Positions 6,361 through 9,558 of a DNA stretch of 9,558 bases are shown one piece after another. The notes beneath the pieces were generated by a model. The model searched no databases, was not told where the DNA came from, and saw nothing but the letters and a program-made list of their open reading frames with translations. Source of the stretch: an uncultured Gemmatimonadota bacterium. GTDB taxonomy: Bacteria > Gemmatimonadota > Gemmatimonadetes > Gemmatimonadales > GWC2-71-9. Both the position numbers and the translations under genes were made by a program. The stretch covers positions 1 to 9,558 of the forward strand of contig CAMLHU010000060.1 in assembly GCA_946479825.1 (NCBI GenBank). The letters run 5' to 3'. Within the stretch, counting starts at the first letter, position 1. The number at the start of each line of letters is the position of its first letter.

Positions 6361-6419
6361 CGGTTGTCCCATGTGGGCCGCCCCGTGTCGTGAGGGGCGC
6401 GGGGCGGCATGGGAAACCG
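6361..6419. repeat. Long imperfect palindrome directly upstream of parA, candidate operator or parS
   Basis: Three matched arm pairs are nested: CGGTT (6361-6365) with AACCG (6415-6419), CCCATG (6368-6373) with CATGGG (6408-6413), and CCGCCCC (6378-6384) with GGGGCGG (6401-6407). The inner edge is 11 bases before the parA start. As DNA it could bind the ParB-like protein; as RNA it would fold in the leader just before the ribosome-binding site. No clear -10/-35 is visible between it and the upstream gene. Confidence 0.5.
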
Positions 6420-6465
6420 TAGCGAGGTCGGGGGCGCGTGTCGCGGCGGCGGGCGGAATGGCGAA

Positions 6466-6496
6466 CGCCCCGCCTCCCTGTTCGGGTGACGGGGCG
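6466..6496 (-). terminator. Possible terminator after the small zinc-finger gene
   Basis: CGCCCCG (6466-6472) pairs with CGGGGCG (6490-6496) around a 17-base loop, and a further CTCCC/GGGTG pairing inside is nearly complete. It starts 14 bases after the stop at 6510 on the minus strand. No U-tract follows, so it may be weak. It would separate the HU/zinc-finger genes from parA. Confidence 0.4.
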
Positions 6497-6509
6497 CTCA
6501 GGGCGGGGC

Positions 6510-6632
6510 TCAGGCGGGCTGTCGATCGCCCCAGTACCAGCTCTCGCAGTCCGAGCTGCAGAACTGTTCCGGGTCCTGAGACGAACTCTCGCCGGGGTCG
6601 AAGGTGCCTCGGCAGCTCATGCAGGTGGTCAC
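6510..6632 (-). CDS. Small C4-type zinc-finger protein (40 aa)
   Basis: Read by hand. GTG at 6632 follows GAGGAG and gives a 40-residue protein beginning MTTCMSCRGTF and containing QFCSSDCESWYW. Cys4-x2-Cys7 and Cys29-x3-Cys33 form a compact four-cysteine zinc knuckle or treble-clef-like finger, with aromatic residues behind the second pair. Similar tiny CxxC...CxxxC proteins are common in actinobacterial mobile elements, and none has a role I can name with confidence. It lies between HU and parA, with hairpins on both sides, so it may be transcribed from HU at reduced level. The ribosome-binding site and cysteine spacing make it likely to be real. Confidence 0.65.
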   Translation of the reverse strand: MTTCMSCRGTFDPGESSSQDPEQFCSSDCESWYWGDRQPA

Positions 6633-6657
6633 GGTGGTCTCCTCGGTCAGGTGGTGG

Positions 6658-6692
6658 GGCGCCCCGCCGGTAGGGAAGTCCGGCGGGACGCC
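6658..6692 (-). terminator. Strong hairpin immediately after the HU gene (terminator or attenuator)
   Basis: CCCGCCGG (6663-6670) pairs perfectly with CCGGCGGG (6680-6687). The stem extends through one mismatch with GGCG (6658-6661) and CGCC (6689-6692). The loop is nine bases. It starts five bases after the HU stop on the minus strand. No U-tract follows, as in many actinobacterial hairpin terminators, so partial read-through to the zinc-finger gene is plausible. Confidence 0.55.
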
Positions 6693-6697
6693 GGGGA

Positions 6698-6982
6698 TCA
6701 GTGCCGGGCGCGGTCCTTGACGCGGTCCTTGAACGGCTGGCCGGGCTTGAACTTCGGCACGTCGGTCGCGGGGACGGTGATCCGGGCGCCGGTGGCGGGG
6801 TTCCGCGCCTCACGCTCCGGCCGGGTCGCCTTCTCGAACACGCCGAAGCCGGTGAGGGTGACCTTGTCGCCGTTCGCGACGGTCTCGGTGATGGCGTCCA
6901 CGATCGCGTCGATGGCCTCGACGGCGGCCCTCTTGCTGCCGACCTTGTCGGCGACGGCCTCGGCGAGCTGCGTCTTGTTCAC
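6698..6982 (-). CDS. HU-family nucleoid DNA-binding protein
   Basis: A 94-residue protein, the normal size for HU. It begins with GTG at 6982 after AGGAGG. The sequence shows the HU helices (MNKTQLAEAVADKVG, AAVEAIDAIVDAITE), the GFGVFE turn (45-50) and the signature R-x5-RNPATG (60-65) leading into the DNA-binding arm. It ends soon after FKPGQPFKDRVK, without the Lys/Ala-rich tail of mycobacterial and streptomycete HupB/HupS. HU bends and compacts DNA without sequence specificity. Mobile-element copies can shield foreign DNA, assist recombination or help partition-complex assembly; which applies here cannot be read from sequence. Confidence 0.94.
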   Translation of the reverse strand: MNKTQLAEAVADKVGSKRAAVEAIDAIVDAITETVANGDKVTLTGFGVFEKATRPEREARNPATGARITVPATDVPKFKPGQPFKDRVKDRARH

Positions 6983-7023
6983 GGGTTCCTCCTGGTGGTG
7001 ATCCGGATCGGGCGGGGTGCGGG

Positions 7024-7331
7024 TCAGGTGGCGGGGGCGCTGAGCGCCGCGGCCGGTTCGAGGTACGTGACGGGCTTCCCGAGCTGCGTCGCGTACTCGA
7101 TCTCCCGACGCGTCGACTCCCCGATGTAGCCGTCCGGGTGCTCGGGCGTCGCCGGGTTCACAACGAAGACGTTGTCGGCGAGGTCGATCTTCCGCAGGTG
7201 CAGGTCGTCGAGCCGGGCCTTGTCCTCCTCGGTGATGGTGTCGCCGTCGTGAGCGAACACGCCGGGCGCAAGGACGATGAGGCCGCGCAGGGTGAACTCG
7301 CGAGCGGCTGGTGGTCGGTGGTGGTGGTCAC
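7024..7331 (-). pseudogene. Broken nucleoside 2-deoxyribosyltransferase-like gene (frameshift with missing N-terminal motif)
   Basis: A start is well marked: AGGAGGAG then GTG at 7331, overlapping the upstream stop by GTGA as elsewhere in this operon. That frame reads MTTTTDHQPL, then soon loses sense. From about 7302 a different frame carries the conserved body: FTLRGLIVLAPGVFAHDGD, KARLDDLHLRKIDLADNVF, then GYIGESTRREIEYA and GKPVTYLEP. This resembles small actinobacterial deoxyribosyltransferase/DUF4406-type proteins. Those normally carry a TLCGSTRF-type nucleotide-binding stretch before the body; it is absent here. A deletion of some 20 codons that also shifted frame near 7295-7302 explains both facts. 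The continuous frame opening at the ATG at 7413 would run through the neighbour's coding sequence and is unlikely. It is either a pseudogene or an assembly error. Confidence 0.6.
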
Positions 7332-7507
7332 TGCTCCTCCTGCGGTGTGGTGGTGTGGCGGCGGGCTCGCATCCGCGCGAGCACCTGAGCGTTGGTCGGC
7401 GCCGTCCAGCCATGCCATCCGGCCTCCGGCGTCCACCGCTGAAAATGCGTGTGCGCTTCGATGCCGCAGTGGCGGCACCCGGACGGCGTGGGAACGGTGT
7501 CGGTCAC
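7328..7507 (-). CDS. Small Cys/His protein, zinc-ribbon-like (59 aa)
   Basis: Read by hand: GTG at 7507 overlaps the antitoxin stop (GTGA), with GAGGAG five bases before it. The 59-residue product starts MTDTVPTPSGCRHCGIEAH and continues through FQRWTPEAGWHGW, PTNAQVLARMRARR and a TTTPQEEQ tail. Cys11-x2-Cys14 with His13, His19, His21 or a later His could bind one metal. The pattern CRHCG, then H, then GWHGW, then a basic RMRARR helix recurs in small proteins of actinomycete phages and conjugative elements, as I recall. The helix could contact DNA or RNA. Its stop overlaps the next start. Function unknown. Confidence 0.7.
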   Translation of the reverse strand: MTDTVPTPSGCRHCGIEAHTHFQRWTPEAGWHGWTAPTNAQVLARMRARRHTTTPQEEQ

Positions 7508-7764
7508 TTCGGCTCCTCGGCGTGGCGGCGGCGCCCAAAGTCCCGCGCGGCGGCGACCCGCTGCAACGCGTCATCCATCAGCGCCTCGAACGTGGCCAGG
7601 TCATCCACGGGCAGCCCGTACGGCACGAGCATCGCCACCCGCACACCACGGCGCGTCAACACGACCGTGTGACCGTCGATCGCCGCGTCAACGAGGTCCG
7701 CGTAGTGGCGTTGCAGGGTCGTCACCGGCACCTCCAACTCTGGGCGGGCGGCCGGCGTGCTCAT
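7504..7764 (-). CDS. Phd/YefM-family antitoxin-like protein without an adjacent toxin
   Basis: An 86-residue protein. The ATG overlaps the upstream stop (ATGA) and follows a near-perfect AGGAGGT. The N-terminal part reads VPVTTLQRHYADLVDAAIDGHTVVLTRRGVRVAMLVP, the usual Phd/YefM DNA-binding fold in which a short strand and helix precede the TRRGxRVAMLVP segment. The C-terminal helical region (58-80) is the place where antitoxins of this type bind a Doc or YoeB/RelE toxin. Neither neighbour looks like a toxin. It may be an orphan antitoxin that protects against host toxins, or simply a repressor. Long upstream extensions of the frame are shadows. Confidence 0.8.
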   Translation of the reverse strand: MSTPAARPELEVPVTTLQRHYADLVDAAIDGHTVVLTRRGVRVAMLVPYGLPVDDLATFEALMDDALQRVAAARDFGRRRHAEEPK

Positions 7765-8051
7765 GCGGCCACCTCCTGTCTGTCGACCGGGCGGGCCGGG
7801 AGTTCCGCGCCCGGGTAGCCGAGGTACCAGCGGATGAACTGCTTGATGGCCTTCGCCCGGTCGGTGCCCATGTCCTTCGTCGCCGACCCGAGCGCATCCC
7901 ACAGGGAGTCGGGGACGCGGAGCGCGCGGACCCGTTCGGGGCCGGCGTCGTTGAGGCCGAGGAGGTCGAGGAGGTAGCGGAGTTCGTTGGCATCGTCGGC
8001 GCGGTCCGCGAGGGCGAGGGCAGCCTGCCGTTCGGTGTCGGTGAGGCTCAT
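7761..8051 (-). CDS. Ribbon-helix-helix DNA-binding protein
   Basis: A 96-residue protein. The start overlaps the previous stop (ATGA) and follows GGAGAA. Residues 1-35 are helical and acidic (DTERQAALALADRADDANELRYLLDLLG). Residues about 42-77, RALRVPDSLWDAL then GTDRAKAIKQFIRWYLG, fit the ribbon-helix-helix pattern: a short strand with RVPDSL, a helix, a turn at GTDR, and a second helix. Such proteins dimerise and insert the strand into the major groove, often at repeated sites, and commonly repress their own operon. The three TATGT repeats in the promoter of this operon are a natural target. Pairing with the adjacent Phd-like protein is possible but unproven. Confidence 0.7.
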   Translation of the reverse strand: MSLTDTERQAALALADRADDANELRYLLDLLGLNDAGPERVRALRVPDSLWDALGSATKDMGTDRAKAIKQFIRWYLGYPGAELPARPVDRQEVAA

Positions 8052-8359
8052 GCGTCTTCTCCGGTGACGAGGTTGGAGCGCCACACCGTGTCCTCGATGC
8101 GCTCGGCGGTGGCCGGCGCGGCGTCCTGGACGCGGGCGAGCGCCATCGCGTACTCGGCGTCCAGGGCGTTACGGCGGCGGACGGCGGCGGCGATCTTCTC
8201 GGTGTAGTGCGCGCGGACCGCGGTCGGCTGGTCGCGGTTGAGGCGTTCGGTGAGGTTGGTGACGGCGATCTCGGCGGCGTACAGCTTGTGGCCGGTGGTG
8301 AGGGCTTCACGGGCGCCGGGGACGGGAGAGACGAGGAGGGTGTCGCCGGGTGCCTGCAT
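8048..8359 (-). CDS. Hypothetical helical protein, first gene of the promoter-proximal operon
   Basis: A 103-residue protein that I do not recognise. The ATG at 8359 has GGAG five bases upstream; a GTG 15 bases further out has no such site. From residue 14 onward it is strongly helix-forming and rich in Ala, Arg and Glu (ALTTGHKLYAAEIAVTNLTERL, YTEKIAAAVRRRNALDAEYAMALARVQ), consistent with a short antiparallel coiled coil. No Cys or metal motif is present. It overlaps the ribbon-helix-helix gene by ATGA and is probably co-translated with it. A structural or adaptor role is conceivable. Confidence 0.65.
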   Translation of the reverse strand: MQAPGDTLLVSPVPGAREALTTGHKLYAAEIAVTNLTERLNRDQPTAVRAHYTEKIAAAVRRRNALDAEYAMALARVQDAAPATAERIEDTVWRSNLVTGEDA

Positions 8360-8376
8360 GCCTACTCCGTTCACTT

Positions 8377-8416
8377 GATCTATGTAGATCTTATGTCGTT
8401 CCTATGTAATTCTCAA
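8377..8416 (-). promoter_or_regulatory. Leftward promoter with helically phased TATGT repeats
   Basis: On the minus strand a -35 TTGAGA (8411-8416) and a -10 TAAGAT (8388-8393) are separated by exactly 17 bases, giving a start near 8381. TATGT (+ strand) occurs at 8381, 8392 and 8403, spaced 11 and 11 bases, one per helical turn. GATCTA-TG-TAGATC (8377-8390) is a palindrome over the start point. The patch is A+T-rich in a G+C-rich region. It is a strong candidate operator for a small repressor such as the ribbon-helix-helix protein of this operon. Confidence 0.7.
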
Positions 8417-8548
8417 TGGGTCGCACGCCGATGTATCGCCCCCGCCACCCCGCTGCTGCCTGTCCGAACCGGACGTGCCGGGAGTCTCCGGGCTGATCGC
8501 CTTGACGTTGTACAGGCGTGTGGCGATGTGTAGAGACCCGGCCATCAT
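8402..8548 (-). CDS. Possible 48-aa protein coupled to the winged-helix gene
   Basis: Read by hand. Tandem ATGs (8548, 8545) overlap the upstream stop, with AGGGGG six bases before the first. The peptide begins MMAGSLHIATRLYNVKAIS and goes on to PETPGTSGSD and a Gly-rich stretch, with a single Cys, ending PLRIT. The first 30 residues look protein-like, while the tail is low complexity. Its last codons run into the promoter for the next operon. The overlap and ribosome-binding site follow the style of neighbouring genes, but 48 codons in G+C-rich DNA can be chance. I do not recognise a family. Confidence 0.4.
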   Translation of the reverse strand: MMAGSLHIATRLYNVKAISPETPGTSGSDRQQRGGGGDTSACDPLRIT

Positions 8549-9432
8549 GCGATCCCCCTGAGGTTCCAGCGGCCGGCGTCCTGCCGGGCCGCCACGGCGT
8601 TCCGGAGCAGCCAGTCATCGCCGTCGTCGGTGGCCGGCTCGAGCGCGGCCTGCGGCTCGCTGGCGACCGCCTGGCGGCCGTCAGCGTTGGGGAGGTTCAC
8701 GCCGAGCCCGACCTTCGCGGCCGGCTTCCGGCTGGCGAGGCGGGCCCGGACATCCTCGAGCGCCCGCCGTGCCGCGCTGGCGTGGCTGGTGACGTCCGCG
8801 GTCGGCTGCTCGGCGGGGCGGGGGAGCGCGGCGACATCGGCAGCGGTCAGGTCGGTGGTCCGGCCGGCGCCGAGCTCGACGGGTGGGGTGAGCCAGGTGC
8901 CGTCTTCGCGCTGCCAGGCGGCAAGGCGGTTCTTCGCCCAGGCGGCTGGGTGCCGGACCTGCTCGGTGTGCCAGTATGCGGTTCCGGCGGGAGTGTGGTC
9001 GAGGGCGTGCCGGACCTGCGCCGGGCTCCATCCGGCGGCGAACACCGGTCGCAGGATCGATCGGACGTAGGCCGCAGAGCGGTCGCGGAAGATGGGCAGG
9101 TCGAGGAGTCGTTCCGATGCGCGGAGCTGGTCCCGTCTCGTTGACGGGGCTTCGCCGATGGGCCACAGGTTCGTGGTCGGCTCTGGTGGGCTGGTCTCGC
9201 GCGCGTGTGCGGGGGTGTTTTTTCCAACCTCCTTACGGAGGTTGGAAGGGGTCCGCGTTATTTCCACAGGGCCGCTGGCCTGCTGCTCTGTCTCGGCAGG
9301 GACGCAGAGGACGTACTCGCCGCCGAGGTTGCCGGCGGTGTCGTCGGGGTGACCGCCGCGGGTGCGATGGGTGGAGCCGGACCGGACGCGACCGAGGAGG
9401 GATGTCGTCGCCTTCGACACGTCATCCTTCAA
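8545..9432 (-). CDS. Winged-helix replication/regulatory-type protein, 5'-truncated at a probable assembly junction
   Basis: The frame carries 295 codons up to a TTG at 9432, two codons after an in-frame TAG, and is cut by the foreign sequence near 9401-9425, so the real start is lost and that TTG is probably not used. The first ~45 visible residues (SKATTSLLGRVRSGSTHR, RGGHPDD, GGEYVLCVP) look like the second helix and wing of a winged helix-turn-helix. A disordered linker (about 48-100) follows. Residues about 103-175 (LRASERLLDLPIFRDRSAAYV, GWSPAQVRHALDH, WHTEQVRHPAAWAKNRLAAW) resemble the C-terminal domain of HTH proteins near the replication genes of actinomycete plasmids and integrative elements. 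The C-terminus is charged and may be unstructured. Exact role uncertain: replication initiator or regulator. Confidence 0.55.
   Translation of the reverse strand: MKDDVSKATTSLLGRVRSGSTHRTRGGHPDDTAGNLGGEYVLCVPAETEQQASGPVEITRTPSNLRKEVGKNTPAHARETSPPEPTTNLWPIGEAPSTRRDQLRASERLLDLPIFRDRSAAYVRSILRPVFAAGWSPAQVRHALDHTPAGTAYWHTEQVRHPAAWAKNRLAAWQREDGTWLTPPVELGAGRTTDLTAADVAALPRPAEQPTADVTSHASAARRALEDVRARLASRKPAAKVGLGVNLPNADGRQAVASEPQAALEPATDDGDDWLLRNAVAARQDAGRWNLRGIA
9222..9247. repeat. Perfect 11-bp inverted repeat inside the winged-helix gene
   Basis: TTCCAACCTCC (9222-9232) and GGAGGTTGGAA (9237-9247) are perfect complements around TTAC. A run of six T (9218-9223) overlaps the left edge. It lies in the coding linker (codons for TPSNLRKEVGKN) and is less G+C-rich than its surroundings. 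It has no U-tract on the correct side for a terminator in either direction. Confidence 0.7.
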
Positions 9433-9558
9433 GCGCTACATCGACGGCAAACTGATCCAGCCGATCGACCTGTCGAAAGTCGCGAATGCGCAGAATATCA
9501 TCCCCCAGTTCAAGTCGATCGACGCAATCAAACGAGAAGACAAGCAATATGGCATTCC
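9401..9558 (+). CDS. Fragment of an ABC-transporter substrate-binding protein (foreign sequence at contig edge)
   Basis: The frame from 9401 to the right edge reads 52 codons without a stop: DVVAFDTSSFKRYIDG, then KLIQPIDLSKVANAQNI, then a Lys/Asp-rich KREDKQYGI. This resembles the N-terminal lobe of periplasmic substrate-binding proteins of the spermidine/putrescine type (compare YDV...LIQPID...K). Codons such as AAA, AAT, CAA, TAT, ATT and GCA are frequent here but rare elsewhere in the window. No start or promoter is present; 9401-9420 is shared with the actinomycete gene on the other strand, so both frames read through the same bases. It is probably a piece of another, likely proteobacterial, genome joined during assembly. 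Confidence 0.55.

Noticed and set aside
5714..6673. Long + strand open frame opposite parA, the palindrome and the zinc-finger gene
   Set aside because: Gly/Val/Asp-rich composition typical of antisense to G+C-rich genes, with no domain pattern.
7332..7413. ATG at 7413 as start of the deoxyribosyltransferase-like gene
   Set aside because: The added segment is Arg/His-rich and overlaps the 59-aa gene in another frame, and a strong ribosome-binding site points instead to GTG at 7331.
8681..9166. -1 frame product from slippage at the A-AAA-AAC heptamer
   Set aside because: The alternative frame is Arg/Pro-rich shadow sequence without protein-like character.
1..9558. CRISPR array, rRNA, insertion-sequence ends
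   Set aside because: No regularly spaced long direct repeats, rRNA-like sequence, transposase gene or terminal inverted repeats were seen.

Overview
The window is very G+C-rich DNA (roughly 70% by eye). Its codon use, lipobox lipoprotein, MmpS-like domain and overlapping start/stop codons point to an actinomycete. The gene set (endolysin, cysteine peptidase, holin-like protein, tyrosine recombinase, ParA with a probable partner, HU) is that of a temperate actinophage or phage-plasmid, or its integrated form. I cannot place the genus. The last ~140 bases look foreign, so the right edge is probably an assembly chimera, as expected of a metagenome contig.

Layout. (1) 1-1582, + strand: end of a lysis cassette with tightly coupled genes. 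It holds the 3' part of a CHAP plus peptidoglycan-binding endolysin, a papain-like (C1) cysteine peptidase and a small multi-span holin-like membrane protein, followed by a folded RNA region and a strong UUCG-loop terminator (1666-1701). (2) 1717-2181, - strand: an MmpS-like lipoprotein facing the lysis genes, a candidate lysogenic-conversion gene. (3) 2182-2389: an A+T-richer divergent regulatory region with inverted repeats. (4) 2390-4786, + strand: a small Cys-rich protein, a tyrosine recombinase, a YdjM/DUF457-type membrane hydrolase and a degenerate endonuclease-VII-like zinc protein, ending at a bidirectional terminator (4809-4838).

(5) 9432-4851, - strand: a long leftward block. It starts with a 5'-truncated winged-helix replication/regulatory protein and a possible 48-aa protein. 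A promoter with three helically phased TATGT repeats (8381-8407) then drives a chain of overlapping small genes: a helical hypothetical protein, a ribbon-helix-helix protein, an orphan Phd/YefM antitoxin, a 59-aa Cys/His protein and a broken deoxyribosyltransferase-like gene. HU, a 40-aa zinc-finger protein and the ParA/ParB-like partition pair follow. A long imperfect palindrome sits immediately upstream of parA.

The parts suggest an element carrying both a recombinase and a partition system, with small DNA-binding proteins controlling it. An ATGTC(C)GTT-N3-ATGTA motif occurs in both the recombinase promoter and the leftward promoter, hinting at one regulator for both arms. (6) 9401-9558, + strand: a fragment of an ABC-transporter substrate-binding protein with different codon use, probably joined by error. 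Four small genes given here (6510-6632, 7328-7507, 8402-8548 and the true start of the broken 7024-7331 gene) were read by hand from overlaps and ribosome-binding sites.
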